Virus record (IMG/VR): IMGVR_UViG_3300037961_003996
Span: 1-22,601 of that record
Reading direction: 5' to 3' (one strand)
From: a virus
Length of the DNA: 22,601 nucleotides
Shown here: positions 1 to 8,946 of the stretch, one piece after another
How the letters are laid out: each line of letters starts with the position of its first letter
How positions within the stretch are numbered: position 1 is the first letter of the stretch
The notes under the pieces: generated by a model
Database searches by the model: none
What the model saw: the letters and a program-made list of their open reading frames with translations, nothing else
Told to the model about the DNA's origin: nothing
Made by a program: the position numbers and the translations under genes

Positions 1-509
1 TCCAGTACTTCATTGCGTACAGGTATATAGAACACAAAAGTGATTTCATCAAGCTCTGGATATTTTTGAAAAGCTCCGACCGTGTAAGCCCTTGCTTGCC
101 AGTTACTTCTAGGTGGATCTATTTCACTGACCCCTGTTTTGTAATCTGCTAATATAGCTTTGTTACCAAAGGTAAGTAGTCTATCACAAGTTCCCCACGT
201 ATTTGTAGAGTCAAGATCAACATCTAGAAGGATCTCATTCTCTTCCTTGTACTCCTGCCCTTTAGCATAATTCTTGGTATACTCATCCTCTTGCTTGACG
301 ATTGCTTCATAGATCATGACTTCGTCTTCATCGTGCAGGGCAGAGGGATCACGAACTTCTAAGGCTTCGTGGATACGAGTACCTTTTTCAGCAGCAGCGT
401 TTGTACCTGATCGACCTTCGTAGCCAGAACAACCTGCTACGTACTTGAGACTTGATGGTGAGAAAGGAGCGTGTCCTCTGCTGCTATGATCGGGTGTATT
501 AGACTCCAT
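1..509 (-). CDS. PD-(D/E)XK nuclease, Cas4/RecB-like (3' end cut by window edge)
   Basis: Partial gene; 169 N-terminal residues are visible and the reading frame runs off the left edge. Conserved pieces read directly: GTRIHE with His47, GTCD ending in Asp109, then ADYKTG with Asp122 and Lys124, and WQARAY with Gln138. This His / Asp / Asp-x-Lys / Gln order is the signature of the Cas4/RecB branch of PD-(D/E)XK nucleases (PDDEXK_1 / DUF2800-like), which act as metal-dependent DNA exonucleases in phage recombination. The ATG at 509 is the only usable start, because an in-frame TAA lies four codons upstream. The start overlaps the last 11 bases of the helicase gene, with no clear Shine-Dalgarno, so translational coupling is likely. 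Sitting behind a helicase and a RuvC-like gene, it probably acts in DNA end processing. The family call is firm; the substrate is inferred. Confidence 0.85.
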   Translation of the reverse strand, partial: MESNTPDHSSRGHAPFSPSSLKYVAGCSGYEGRSGTNAAAEKGTRIHEALEVRDPSALHDEDEVMIYEAIVKQEDEYTKNYAKGQEYKEENEILLDVDLDSTNTWGTCDRLLTFGNKAILADYKTGVSEIDPPRSNWQARAYTVGAFQKYPELDEITFVFYIPVRNEVL

Positions 510-1794
510 GTAGTTCAGTTAGGTTATTTATTTTTCTTTCTATTGAGTCTATGACATTTTCTTCTATAGACCCTGAAGTAACTAAAACTTTTTGTATAGC
601 GTCCGACTTTGCACCATTACGGTGAATGCGTCCTAAAGTTTGGAGGTAGTCTTTAGCATTGAAAGAAGGGCAGATCAAACTAACTCTTGGTCTATCCCCA
701 TTACAATCATGTAATGATAGTCCAGTACCCCCTGCTGCAATGTTAGCAACCACAATAGTTGATTCATCATTTTGAAATTCGTCTACGATTGCTTGTCGTT
801 CTTCTACTGTTTGACCTCCCTCAATAGATTTGCATTTCAGTTGCTCACATAGTGTTACTACAGTGTCTCTGAAGTTAACAAACAACACTACAGAGTTACC
901 TTGTTCTTCTAAGTCTTGTGCGTATGTAACTAAGTCAGGGACTTTCATCGCTTCTGTTAGTTGTCTTGCACGTAGGATGTTAACGATCACATGGTCACTA
1001 TTCCCAACAGAACCATTCTCGATAAGTTCTGTTATTATTTGTGGTGTTAGACCTAACTTTTCATAAGTCTTTATAATCTTATTAGAATCAGCAAATTGCA
1101 TAGGCTCTATGAAAACTCTGTTATTTCTGAATGAATCAGGGAAATCCGCTACAGTTAACTTAGCCCCCATAACCCCATAGATCTTTTCGTGTATCTTTTT
1201 GAGGTTACTCTTTGATCCTAAGTGCCAACCATTCCACTCATCTTGGTAACACCCATTAGCTTTCATCCAACTGAACCAGTTATATAAACCGTTTTCTGTT
1301 TTAGCTAGGCTGTGTAGTCCCAACATATACCCAATAGACCTCATCTCTGTAGGATCTTCACACGCTGTTGCTGACATCCCATGCACTAGAAAACCTTGTT
1401 TAACTAGGCTTATAATAAGCTGTGCATTTTGTGTGTATGGGCCTTTACATTTATGTATCTCATCTACTAAGAACAAAGTGTTTTTAGGGACTTTCCAGTT
1501 CATTATCTTCTTACCCCTCTTAGACATATGTGGGGTATTACCAGTCCTTACCTTTTCAAAATTAAGTACGAATATAGGATCAATACCTACTTCTTTTAGC
1601 TCCCTTTCCCATGAAGGGATCACTGCTTTAGGACACATAACAGCTACAGGGCGTTCTAACCGCAAAGCTAAATGTGCTGCAACTACTGTTTTTCCAGTAC
1701 CAACAGAGCTAGAATCTAGGGTATTTTTATTTTCTCTTAGCTTTTCTTCAAAGAAGTCAGCCACTTTGGACTGAGCGGGGAATAGGTTTTTCAT
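499..1794 (-). CDS. SF2 (SNF2-like) DNA helicase/ATPase
   Basis: A 431-aa protein with the helicase superfamily 2 motifs in order: Walker A VGTGKT at residues 31-36, a CPKAVIPSW segment near 54-62 typical of SNF2 motif Ia, Walker B DEIH at 111-114, SAT at 141-143, a GGTGLSL segment near 355-361 (motif V), and QTLGRIHR at 385-392 (motif VI, arginine finger). It is short for the superfamily, with both RecA-like lobes but no accessory domain visible, as in many phage SNF2/DEAD-type helicases. It would be an ATP-driven DNA translocase or helicase used in replication or recombination. It is transcribed after the RuvC-like gene, from which it is separated by 45 bases, and its end overlaps the nuclease start by 11 bases. 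Start ATG at 1794; no convincing ribosome site. Fold is certain; exact DNA substrate unknown. Confidence 0.92.
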   Translation of the reverse strand: MKNLFPAQSKVADFFEEKLRENKNTLDSSSVGTGKTVVAAHLALRLERPVAVMCPKAVIPSWERELKEVGIDPIFVLNFEKVRTGNTPHMSKRGKKIMNWKVPKNTLFLVDEIHKCKGPYTQNAQLIISLVKQGFLVHGMSATACEDPTEMRSIGYMLGLHSLAKTENGLYNWFSWMKANGCYQDEWNGWHLGSKSNLKKIHEKIYGVMGAKLTVADFPDSFRNNRVFIEPMQFADSNKIIKTYEKLGLTPQIITELIENGSVGNSDHVIVNILRARQLTEAMKVPDLVTYAQDLEEQGNSVVLFVNFRDTVVTLCEQLKCKSIEGGQTVEERQAIVDEFQNDESTIVVANIAAGGTGLSLHDCNGDRPRVSLICPSFNAKDYLQTLGRIHRNGAKSDAIQKVLVTSGSIEENVIDSIERKINNLTELHGV

Positions 1795-1839
1795 TTAGGA
1801 CATAGTAAAAGAACTTGAATTGAAGGCAAGAAAAACTTT

Positions 1840-2346
1840 CTACAATTTATCATACCCTACTAAAGCATGACCTTTCCGTATGTATCTAGCTATTAGAAAA
1901 GCGTCTATCATACCATCGTGAGGTTTAGAACAGCGTTTACTTTTCAACCAACATTCTTCAGGAGCTAACATATTAGCCACTCCTAATGCAGCTTTCTTTG
2001 TATCATATGGCGGAGCCAAGTGACCTAACATAGCTTTTTGCCAGTTACGTACTTTAACGCATTGCACATCCCACTGCCTACTCTCAGCTAGTCCTAACAA
2101 TTTACCAAATGATATTGCCATAGACCTAACAGCCTGTGAACTCTTTGCATGGTGTAGGGGTTCTTCGATAGCAAATATAAACTCTGACTCAAGTGCCATC
2201 ACCCACTCATATACTTTACGAGTATCAGTTTCTCGTTTCTTACAACGATGGAGTGTAGGCATCACTGTCTTATCAATGACAGCTCCTGTTGTTTTTGATA
2301 TGGCGACTAACCCACCGTTGAGTCCGTTATCAACTCCTATAATCAC
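1840..2346 (-). CDS. RuvC-like Holliday junction resolvase
   Basis: A 168-aa protein with an RNase H-fold resolvase pattern: IIGVDNG at the N terminus with Asp6 on the first strand, AIEEP with Glu61, and a C-terminal HDGMIDAFLIARY with Asp144 and Asp148. These four acids match the catalytic quartet of RuvC, and the length is near that of bacterial RuvC (about 170 aa). It would cut four-way DNA junctions, clearing recombination intermediates or branches before packaging. Start is GTG at 2346, with no ATG near the conserved Asp. The start lies inside the end of the preceding gene (17-base overlap), so coupled translation is likely. Phage RuvC-like enzymes often differ from RuvC in substrate range, so strict junction specificity is inferred. 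Confidence 0.85.
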   Translation of the reverse strand: MIIGVDNGLNGGLVAISKTTGAVIDKTVMPTLHRCKKRETDTRKVYEWVMALESEFIFAIEEPLHHAKSSQAVRSMAISFGKLLGLAESRQWDVQCVKVRNWQKAMLGHLAPPYDTKKAALGVANMLAPEECWLKSKRCSKPHDGMIDAFLIARYIRKGHALVGYDKL

Positions 2347-2599
2347 AATGTTCTATGGCTTTAGCAGAAAGTATTATACCGTCTCCTTCTTCTGGTATTA
2401 AAGCATCTATGTTTGGGACAAGCATCTGTATATAAAATACTTCTCTTGCTGAGTTAGGTATAACTCTGTAGTAAGTACCCGCCCTACGTTCTACAATATA
2501 GGTAAAGTCTTTACCCATTTCCTTTCGTACCATGACACAGGGATTTTCTACAGGTTCCCTGTCTTCAAACATTACTCCGATAGATCGTCTAAGAAACAT
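2330..2599 (-). CDS. Small protein of unknown function (89 aa)
   Basis: I do not recognise this protein. The sequence is a compact, probably beta-rich 89-residue chain (for example DFTYIVERRAGTYYRVIP) with no signal peptide, membrane helix or Cys cluster. I place the start at the ATG at 2599 because GGGAGGG lies six bases upstream; a longer reading from a TTG five codons earlier would put that ribosome site inside the gene. It overlaps the gene before it by 28 bases and the RuvC-like gene after it by 17 bases. Its position between the terminase small-subunit candidate and the resolvase suggests a role in DNA metabolism or packaging, but nothing in the sequence proves that. Confidence 0.7.
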   Translation of the reverse strand: MFLRRSIGVMFEDREPVENPCVMVRKEMGKDFTYIVERRAGTYYRVIPNSAREVFYIQMLVPNIDALIPEEGDGIILSAKAIEHCDYRS

Positions 2600-2844
2600 G
2601 GTGTACCCTCCCAAAAGTTTGTTTGTAGGTATTCATATTCATACCTTTCATAAGCTTGTTGCTTTGTAAGGTTATAATTTTTTTGTAGTAAATCTATTGT
2701 CATTTGCTTTGAGTAACAAGCAACAGGTGGTCTGCCATACTGTTCTACTGTGCCTATGTAAGCATCTTCTAAACCACTAAATAAGAGGACAGGCTTGTCT
2801 ATATCTTCTTTTGTTTCAGGATTTATCATCGTCTGGCTCAACAT
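2572..2844 (-). CDS. Small protein of unknown function (90 aa)
   Basis: Unknown protein of about 90 residues, with a Tyr-rich central stretch (YERYEYEYLQ) and an acidic end (LDDLSE). A GRPPVACYS segment near the middle and the predicted helix around KQMTIDLLQ suggest a folded soluble protein. Two starts are possible: ATG at 2844, or ATG at 2829 (MINPETKED). Neither has a clear Shine-Dalgarno. Both overlap the end of the small-terminase candidate, so coupling to that gene is likely. The gene overlaps the next one by 28 bases. No family assignment is offered. Confidence 0.7.
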   Translation of the reverse strand: MLSQTMINPETKEDIDKPVLLFSGLEDAYIGTVEQYGRPPVACYSKQMTIDLLQKNYNLTKQQAYERYEYEYLQTNFWEGTPCFLDDLSE

Positions 2845-3436
2845 CTATTATTTTATCTTTGTTTATTTTGACAGCTCCATCACCACGATCTGCCTTTGCA
2901 TTATTTAAAATACTAATATCTATCTGCAACTTACCTGAACCCCCTGCTGTACGTGCGTTTAATCCTAAGTTCCTACGTATTAACTGATCTAGCTCAGACA
3001 GTTCTTTAACTGTACGTGGCCCTCTAAGGTTTTTAATACTGTCCCGCAGAAGTTTGATAGCAGAAGCAGCTACATAAGATTGATACTTCTCTGCTGGAGA
3101 TGACTGCGATTGTGCGATCTCCATAAGTTTCTTGTCTTCATCTATACGAGCTTCCAGTTTAGCTTCTTTTATAGCCTCATCTGTTTTACCTTCTAGGTTA
3201 TCATCAAGTGATGCTTGTAAAGGGTCTTTGTTTTCTTTTACTTCTTCATCTTCTTTTAAAGATGGGTTGTTTGCATGTGGGTCTTTCTTTGGTTTTGCAC
3301 CCTCATCCCTTAACCATCTACGGAGTGTAGAGACATTGATTCCTAACTCCTTCGCAATAGTAACAAGTTTATATTGCTGCTCGTACATTTCGAGAGCATG
3401 TTTAAGCAGCTTAGATTTTTTAGATTTATAAGCCAA
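2816..3436 (-). CDS. terS: Putative terminase small subunit (HTH DNA-binding protein)
   Basis: A 206-aa protein. Residues about 12-45 form a helix-turn-helix (TIAKELGINVSTLRRWLR), like the DNA-binding head of many small terminase subunits. A charged Glu/Lys-rich linker follows (about 50-110), then a helical region, and a Gly/Ala patch (LNARTAGGSGKLQID) before an acidic tail. Small terminases bind the packaging site and feed DNA to the large subunit. The assignment rests on the HTH plus the large terminase starting only 43 bases away on the opposite strand; an HTH regulator is the main alternative. Start is TTG at 3436: the frame is closed by a TAG upstream, and the next Met (residue 17) would cut off part of the first helix. 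The divergent arrangement is unusual for terminase pairs. Confidence 0.65.
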   Translation of the reverse strand: MAYKSKKSKLLKHALEMYEQQYKLVTIAKELGINVSTLRRWLRDEGAKPKKDPHANNPSLKEDEEVKENKDPLQASLDDNLEGKTDEAIKEAKLEARIDEDKKLMEIAQSQSSPAEKYQSYVAASAIKLLRDSIKNLRGPRTVKELSELDQLIRRNLGLNARTAGGSGKLQIDISILNNAKADRGDGAVKINKDKIIDVEPDDDKS

Positions 3437-3445
3437 AGCACTTAA

Positions 3446-3474
3446 TATATACTATATATTTACATAGCTTTCAA
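3446..3474 (-). promoter_or_regulatory. Possible sigma70-type promoter, leftward
   Basis: On the minus strand, TTGAAA (3469-3474) is followed after 17 bases by TATATA (3446-3451). The -35 matches consensus at five of six positions, the -10 at four. It would start RNA only a few bases before the TTG start of the small-terminase candidate, giving an almost leaderless message. The region is AT-rich, so chance similarity is possible. I see no comparable promoter for the large terminase on the other strand. Confidence 0.35.
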
Positions 3475-3479
3475 ATTAA

Positions 3480-5249
3480 ATGACGCAGACCTTACGGATA
3501 TATGAACCACGGATAGATGAAAAGACATCTAAAATGGATGTGGGTGGGATGAGTATTGATGCAACAAACACAGTGACAGGTTTGTTGTATGGGTTGGCTA
3601 ACCACAAAAGTAATAAGGCAAGAGAGTATTACTTCTGGAGGTTATGTGATGAACTATGGAACCATGAAGAACTCCCTGAACCTCTGATGGTTAAGCATCC
3701 TTGGGCAGAAAGTATGATACAAGCTGTTATACAAAATAAGTATGTGTCTATTGGTGGTGCTGCATCATCTGGTAAGTCACACACTATGGCTGCATGGGGA
3801 ATCCTGAACTGGTTAGCTGCTCCAAGAGATACTCTTGTTCTACTAACATCGACTACGTTACGTGAAGCGAGAAAAAGAATATGGGGTTCTGTCATCAGTT
3901 TACTAACAGTGTTAGAAGGCGCACCATTTAAGATAAGAGATTCTATTGGTAACGTCGCTTATGTAAATGAGAATGGAACTCTGATAGAGAAAGCGGGTTT
4001 GAGTTTGATTGCAGCGGAGCGTAGTAAGACTAGAGAAGCTGTTGGTAAGTTTATCGGTATCAAACAAAAGAATGTTATCTTAATTGCAGACGAGCTTTCA
4101 GAACTATCAACAGCAATACTACAAGCAGGTCTATCTAACTTATCGAAAAACCCATCATTTAGTTTGGTTGGGTTATCAAACCCTGCTTCTCGTTGGGATG
4201 CTTTTGGTGAGTGGAGTGAACCAGCACAAGGCTGGGATTCTATTGATCCTAACATAGATGAAACTTGGAAAACAAAATGGGGTGGTCTTTACAAAAGATA
4301 TGATGGGGAAAGATCCCCTAACATAATTGCTGGTGAAACAGTGTTCCCTTGGTTGCCTACAGAAGAAAAGATAGAGGAAGACAAAGCACTGCTGGGTCAA
4401 GAGAGTAGGGGGTACTACCGAATGGTACGTGCTGTATTCTTTGATTCTGATGAAACCGATGGAGTTTACACAGATGCTGAATTAGTTAAGTCAGGTGCTA
4501 TGGGTAGTATAGAATGGGAGGGAACCCCCACACCTATTGCTGGCTGTGACCCTGCCTTTACTAACGGAGGTGATAGAACAATCCTTTATACTGGCCATGT
4601 TGGTTATGATAAATCTGGTCAGTTTGTTTGCCAGCTAGGTGAAGCGATAGCTCTTACTGACGATGCCACCAACAAAGCCGTCCCCCGATCTTATCAGATT
4701 GTTCAGCAGATAAAGGACGAGTGCAACAAGAGGAAGATACTCCCAGCCAATTTAGGAATCGACTCCACAGGTGCGGGTAGTCCTTTGGCTGATATTCTCG
4801 CTGCTGAGTTTGGTGATGATATTCTTCGTGTTTCATTCGGTGGAAAAGCATCTGACAAGCGAGTCAGTACTAATAGTAAACTGGTAGGTAATGAACTGTA
4901 TGTCAATCGAGTTACTGAACTTTGGTTTGTGGGTAAGGAATTCTGTAGAACTAACCAGTTATTTGGGATTACTAATGAGTTAGCCCAAGAAGTTGTAGGT
5001 CGTAAGTACGATATGGTCAAAGGTTCTACCCTTAGAATGAAGCTAGAATCCAAGCCAGATTATAAGAATCGGTTAGGAAAATCTCCTGACTTAGCTGATG
5101 CTGCCTTTATTTGCATCGATGTCGCAAGGCAACGTCACGGTCTTGTAGCTGTAGAGCCTCTTGATTTAGGAAACAAGACTCAGGGATCAAGGCGCAGAAG
5201 GTCTATAAAACAGCTTACAGGCGTACTAACAAATCAACCTTTAGGTTAG
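3480..5249 (+). CDS. terL: Terminase large subunit (packaging ATPase-nuclease)
   Basis: A 589-aa protein with both terminase domains. ATPase: Walker A GGAASSGKS at 92-100, Walker B VILIADE at 199-205 with catalytic Glu205, and a coupling motif LSNPAS at 232-237. Nuclease (RNase H-like fold): AGCDPAF with Asp357, GIDSTGAG with Asp428, and SPDLADAAF with Asp537 and Asp540. This is the motor that pumps DNA into the procapsid and cuts it at start and finish. Length and motif order are normal, and the gene looks intact. It starts at ATG 3480 without a visible Shine-Dalgarno and opens the rightward block. A small-terminase candidate is divergent next to it. Portal and capsid genes, often nearby, are missing from the window. 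Confidence 0.96.
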   Translation: MTQTLRIYEPRIDEKTSKMDVGGMSIDATNTVTGLLYGLANHKSNKAREYYFWRLCDELWNHEELPEPLMVKHPWAESMIQAVIQNKYVSIGGAASSGKSHTMAAWGILNWLAAPRDTLVLLTSTTLREARKRIWGSVISLLTVLEGAPFKIRDSIGNVAYVNENGTLIEKAGLSLIAAERSKTREAVGKFIGIKQKNVILIADELSELSTAILQAGLSNLSKNPSFSLVGLSNPASRWDAFGEWSEPAQGWDSIDPNIDETWKTKWGGLYKRYDGERSPNIIAGETVFPWLPTEEKIEEDKALLGQESRGYYRMVRAVFFDSDETDGVYTDAELVKSGAMGSIEWEGTPTPIAGCDPAFTNGGDRTILYTGHVGYDKSGQFVCQLGEAIALTDDATNKAVPRSYQIVQQIKDECNKRKILPANLGIDSTGAGSPLADILAAEFGDDILRVSFGGKASDKRVSTNSKLVGNELYVNRVTELWFVGKEFCRTNQLFGITNELAQEVVGRKYDMVKGSTLRMKLESKPDYKNRLGKSPDLADAAFICIDVARQRHGLVAVEPLDLGNKTQGSRRRRSIKQLTGVLTNQPLG

Positions 5250-5295
5250 ATTTGAGCGGTTGCGATTAACTGAAAAAGCAGTAAATTTATAGGAT

Positions 5296-7536
5296 ATGGC
5301 TACTAAGGATTCTTCTACTTTTTATCCAGTGCTGGATATAGGGCAAGGTTTGAAAGTACCAGATTTTTCAAAAATACCTAAAAAAGATTGGAAGAGAGTC
5401 GTAGACGATTTAAACAAAAAACGAGAAGAAAAGTATAAGAACCTACCGACACAAGTTTTAAGTTCTCCTAATGCAAACCTTAGAGCAGGGATAGACTATA
5501 AAGCACCAGAAAAACCAGACAAAAAAGAACTAGCTAAAAAATTTGCTGACTCAAAACGAAAAGAAACCATGATGATGGTAGAGGCTGCGTCCCTTCCATT
5601 TACTTTTTCAGGGTTGCCATTAAAAGCTGCTGGGAAGCAAGTAATAAAACAAAAAGATAATATGATAAATCTAATTAGAAATCTAACAAAAGCGAAAAGC
5701 GGAGCCTCAAAGGTTCCTAAGACAGCACCTAAGACAATGGCTCCAGCACCTCAAATAGTTAAGGGAGGTGGAAAACCACAAGAAACACTTACTGAACTTG
5801 AAAAAATAGCCAAACAAAAAGGAGTTACTAAACAAGAAGCTGCTACAGGAACGTCTAAAAAAATAAAAGAGTTAAGGGAGAAAAAAGTAGCTCTAAATAA
5901 GAAGTTAGCAGAAGATAAAAAGAAACAAGCTAGAGAAGCAGCCGATAAAGCAAAAAGTTTAGGTGAACCTAAACCACAACCCCCTACTAAAAAAGCCACC
6001 AATGAGCAAATCAATAAAGGTAGGATGGCTGCGTATGAAAAAGAGTTGAAAGAAGTACGAGCAGTTAGGAAAAAAATTGTAGAGCAAAATAAGTATAACG
6101 CAAAAGTTTTAGATGAAGCTCAAAAAAATTATAAAACTAAAATACTACCTAACTACAAAAATAAAGTACTGCCTCAGTATAAAAAAGATTTAGCAGCTTA
6201 CAACAAACGTAAGGCTGACATGGAAGCTTATAAGAAAGCAGTCAAAGAAAATGAATCTAAAGGTATATTTACTAATGAGCTTAAAAGGCCAGCACCAGTT
6301 GGTAAACCACCAAAAGAGCCTAAGCCTCCTACCCCTCCAGCTTTAGGTAGTCAACAACTACCAGACTTACCTAGAAAGCCTGATCTGTTACCACCAACAC
6401 CAAAAGCAAAACCAAAAGAGGTGAAAACACAAGAGGTGAAAACACAAGAGGGTAGACCACAAACCCCTATGAATGAAGGGAAGCAACCTACCAAAGTGGA
6501 TACTACTAAAGGGGGTACTACTAAAGCGGATACTAAAACAGATACAACTAAAGCGAGTACTACTAAAGCGGAGACTACTAAAACAGACACAACTAAAACA
6601 GACACAACTAAAACGGAGCCATCTAAAACTACCGCACAAACAGATGAGGTAGCTGCAACAACTAAAGAGGGTACTGGTGGTCTAACACAAGAACAGATGA
6701 ATAGATTCTTCCCACCTGCTCCTCTTAGAGAGGCAACCGAAGAAGTTGCTGAAGGGGTAGGAAAGAGATCATTTAACCCAGCTACAAACGAAGGGTTTGG
6801 TAATATAGCTAAAGAGGTAGGGGAAGTATCTGCTAAAGTAGGGGGTAAAGTAAAAGAGGGAACCAAGGCAGCTTCCGATGTTGCATTTAAAAAAGTGTTA
6901 CCTACAACAGTAGTCTTAGGTGGTGGAGGACTTGGAGCTACTGGTTATATGTTAGGGCGTGGTGGTGATGATGAAACACCCAAACCAAAAGAGGGTGAAC
7001 CACCTAAACCAAAAGATATTGCATCTAATAAACAAAAAGATAAAAAACCTTCTGACACTGTTGTCATAGGAACAACTGATGCTAAACAAACGATTGATAC
7101 AGACATACCTTTAAAAGACACTGAGCTTTCTAAAAAGAAAAAGTCTATGCCTATGAGTGACTTTTTAAAGCTCGCTAGGAAAACTGCAAATAAGGCTGCT
7201 AAAGTAGCTGCTTCTGAATCTAAAGATAAACTAGATCCTACTAGATTTAATAATCTTGATGAAGTACCTACTGACGATCCTAATGAAGGTAAGGCTGTTG
7301 CTGGTGGTGTAGGTACAGGTGCAGGTACAGGTACGGGTACAGATGCTATGAGTTTCCGACAAGCTATGGACATAGCTAGTGAAACAAAAGAAAGAGAAAT
7401 GCTTCAAAACTTAGGAGGCACTACTCCTACAGGGTTGGATTATCTTAGATCTGCTCCAGAAGTAGAAGCCCAAAATGTTGTTCGTAGAGAACTTATGGAG
7501 AGAGAAAGAAAAAGAAGAAAGCAAAGAGTAGCTTAA
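5296..7536 (+). CDS. Lys/Pro/Thr-rich low-complexity protein, probable virion protein (746 aa)
   Basis: I do not recognise a named family. The protein is strongly basic and disordered-looking. Residues about 180-330 are Lys/Ala/Glu-rich helical (coiled-coil-like), about 335-400 are Pro/Lys-rich, 402-445 form a pentapeptide array of the type xTTKx, and 534-557 form one Gly-rich hydrophobic stretch (VLPTTVVLGGGGLG). A GTG-type dipeptide run lies near 671-682. The C terminus is Arg/Lys-rich (ERERKRRKQRVA). Its place between the large terminase and two other long genes suggests a structural or ejected protein. The basic, disordered composition would suit DNA contact inside the capsid, but that is inference. 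AGGA lies too close to the ATG at 5296 to be a good ribosome site. The next gene begins one base after its stop. Confidence 0.85.
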   Translation: MATKDSSTFYPVLDIGQGLKVPDFSKIPKKDWKRVVDDLNKKREEKYKNLPTQVLSSPNANLRAGIDYKAPEKPDKKELAKKFADSKRKETMMMVEAASLPFTFSGLPLKAAGKQVIKQKDNMINLIRNLTKAKSGASKVPKTAPKTMAPAPQIVKGGGKPQETLTELEKIAKQKGVTKQEAATGTSKKIKELREKKVALNKKLAEDKKKQAREAADKAKSLGEPKPQPPTKKATNEQINKGRMAAYEKELKEVRAVRKKIVEQNKYNAKVLDEAQKNYKTKILPNYKNKVLPQYKKDLAAYNKRKADMEAYKKAVKENESKGIFTNELKRPAPVGKPPKEPKPPTPPALGSQQLPDLPRKPDLLPPTPKAKPKEVKTQEVKTQEGRPQTPMNEGKQPTKVDTTKGGTTKADTKTDTTKASTTKAETTKTDTTKTDTTKTEPSKTTAQTDEVAATTKEGTGGLTQEQMNRFFPPAPLREATEEVAEGVGKRSFNPATNEGFGNIAKEVGEVSAKVGGKVKEGTKAASDVAFKKVLPTTVVLGGGGLGATGYMLGRGGDDETPKPKEGEPPKPKDIASNKQKDKKPSDTVVIGTTDAKQTIDTDIPLKDTELSKKKKSMPMSDFLKLARKTANKAAKVAASESKDKLDPTRFNNLDEVPTDDPNEGKAVAGGVGTGAGTGTGTDAMSFRQAMDIASETKEREMLQNLGGTTPTGLDYLRSAPEVEAQNVVRRELMERERKRRKQRVA
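6418..6630 (+). repeat. Coding tandem repeats: EVKTQ pair and xTTKx pentapeptide array
   Basis: Within the 746-aa gene, a 15-bp unit encoding EVKTQ occurs twice in tandem (6418-6447). About nine units of 12-15 bp follow (6499-6630), encoding DTTKG, GTTKA, DTKT, DTTKA, STTKA, ETTKT, DTTKT, DTTKT and EPSKT. Neighbouring units are near-identical at DNA level, so unit number could change by slippage without shifting the frame. Confidence 0.9.
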
Positions 7537-7537
7537 A

Positions 7538-8908
7538 ATGGGAACTAAAGATTTTACATCACGATCTCGTCAGTCAATTAGGCGTGTCGGCCCTGATTCT
7601 AGTAGAACTAGAAAGGTTCTAGAAGAGGTAGCACCCTTTAGCCAAAAGGCTGCTGATATATTAGCTGTTCAATTTGCTAATGAAAAACTTTCTGAGTCAG
7701 GTGTTGATAGCCCTTTACAACAAAAGGCAAGGGATAACTTTAAACAAGCGTTAGCTGTAGGCGAGCAAGTAGCAATGCAGGGAGACTTTGATCCTGTTAA
7801 TGCGATTGCCCCTGTAAAAATGCAGAACTTTGGAGCTAACCTTCCTTTCGACCAAAGGATAGATTTGATTAATCGTTTTGCACCTCAAGCAAGGCAGCAA
7901 AGAGTAAACAACTTAAAAGAGCATAAACTGTTTTTTGATTTAAAAGAGGCACAAAGAAAAGCCAAAGTATTTCAAGAAGCAGATGCTGTTAAGATTCAAG
8001 TACAACAAAGGCTTGCTAATATAGATCCATTAGCAAAACCTCAAGAGCAGCTTGATAGCATGGTGGATATTATTACAAAGTCACCTGAAGCGTTGGGAGA
8101 TCCTAGATTAGCACAGTCGATAAAGTTTAAGTGGGACGATACTTTCAATAGAGTTAACAAAGCTGAAAGTAGAAAGTATGCTAGAAAACAAACAGAGTTA
8201 AATTTAGCACTCGCAGCAGCCAAGGCAGGAGATAAAAATCTTGTGCTTTCTATATTTAAAAAAGGTAAGAAAGGTCAGGAAGGACTAAGTAAATTAGGGC
8301 AGACTGCTGTAGGATTGGCAGAAGCTACTCAGTCTAAGCAACAAAGTGAAGTTTTAGGTAAGACTAATGAATCTATTTTAAATGAATTAGAACAGTCAGG
8401 AACTACTTATGATCAGCTACTTACAATAGAGCCAATGATATCTGGTACTTTAGATGGCAGTCAAAAGTTTCGTTTTGATATTATCAAAAAATTAAAAGAG
8501 AAAAAAGCTAACGGAGAAATTGTAGATGATAAAATAAATGAACTCCAAGTCCGTAGTACTTCATTAGCTAGTATACCTAAAGAGGCAGTAAATGAAACTA
8601 TAATTAAATCTTTCTTAGATGTTTTATTTGATGCTTTCCAAACATCGCAGGTCGGAGGAGCAAAAAATATAGTAAGTTTATTCCCCAACGATTTTAAGTT
8701 TATGGGAATTACTAATAAAGATGTAGCACTCACTGAAGAAGATTTAAGAAAAAAGATAACTAATAGTATAAGCGTGAGTGATCCAGAACAGGCTGTCGCT
8801 AATTATAAAACTTTTGCGAATGTTATCCAACAACTTTTACTTAATAAACAAGACGACGAAACTCTTGAACAAAAAGTTAATAGGTTCAAAGGTAAACTTC
8901 CTGAATAA
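7538..8908 (+). CDS. Helical protein of unknown function, probable virion protein (456 aa)
   Basis: Not recognised. The 456 residues look almost wholly alpha-helical, rich in Gln, Lys, Ala and Leu, with no signal peptide, membrane helix or Cys cluster. Helical stretches such as RQQRVNNLKEHKLFFDLKEA suggest coiled-coil or bundle structure. It begins MGTKDFTSRS, and the gene before it begins MATKDSS; this may be a shared N-terminal signal or chance. The ATG at 7538 follows the previous stop by one base, so the two are surely co-translated. Sitting just before the giant gene, it may be an internal core protein like the T7 ejection proteins gp14/gp15 in position, but I see no sequence match to them. 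Confidence 0.85.
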   Translation: MGTKDFTSRSRQSIRRVGPDSSRTRKVLEEVAPFSQKAADILAVQFANEKLSESGVDSPLQQKARDNFKQALAVGEQVAMQGDFDPVNAIAPVKMQNFGANLPFDQRIDLINRFAPQARQQRVNNLKEHKLFFDLKEAQRKAKVFQEADAVKIQVQQRLANIDPLAKPQEQLDSMVDIITKSPEALGDPRLAQSIKFKWDDTFNRVNKAESRKYARKQTELNLALAAAKAGDKNLVLSIFKKGKKGQEGLSKLGQTAVGLAEATQSKQQSEVLGKTNESILNELEQSGTTYDQLLTIEPMISGTLDGSQKFRFDIIKKLKEKKANGEIVDDKINELQVRSTSLASIPKEAVNETIIKSFLDVLFDAFQTSQVGGAKNIVSLFPNDFKFMGITNKDVALTEEDLRKKITNSISVSDPEQAVANYKTFANVIQQLLLNKQDDETLEQKVNRFKGKLPE

Positions 8909-8946
8909 CCTTAGTGTAAAAACTAACTAACATAACCCGAACTGCT

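Noticed and set aside
5258-5285. Rightward promoter between the large terminase and the 746-aa gene (TTGCGA, 16 bases, TAAATT)
   Set aside because: Each box matches consensus at only about four of six positions in AT-rich DNA; no better than chance.
6351-6866. Long minus-strand open frame (171 codons) opposite the Thr/Lys repeats
   Set aside because: It reads as a Val/Leu/Ser repeat mirrored from the xTTKx repeat, has no ribosome site, and lies wholly antisense to a coherent gene.
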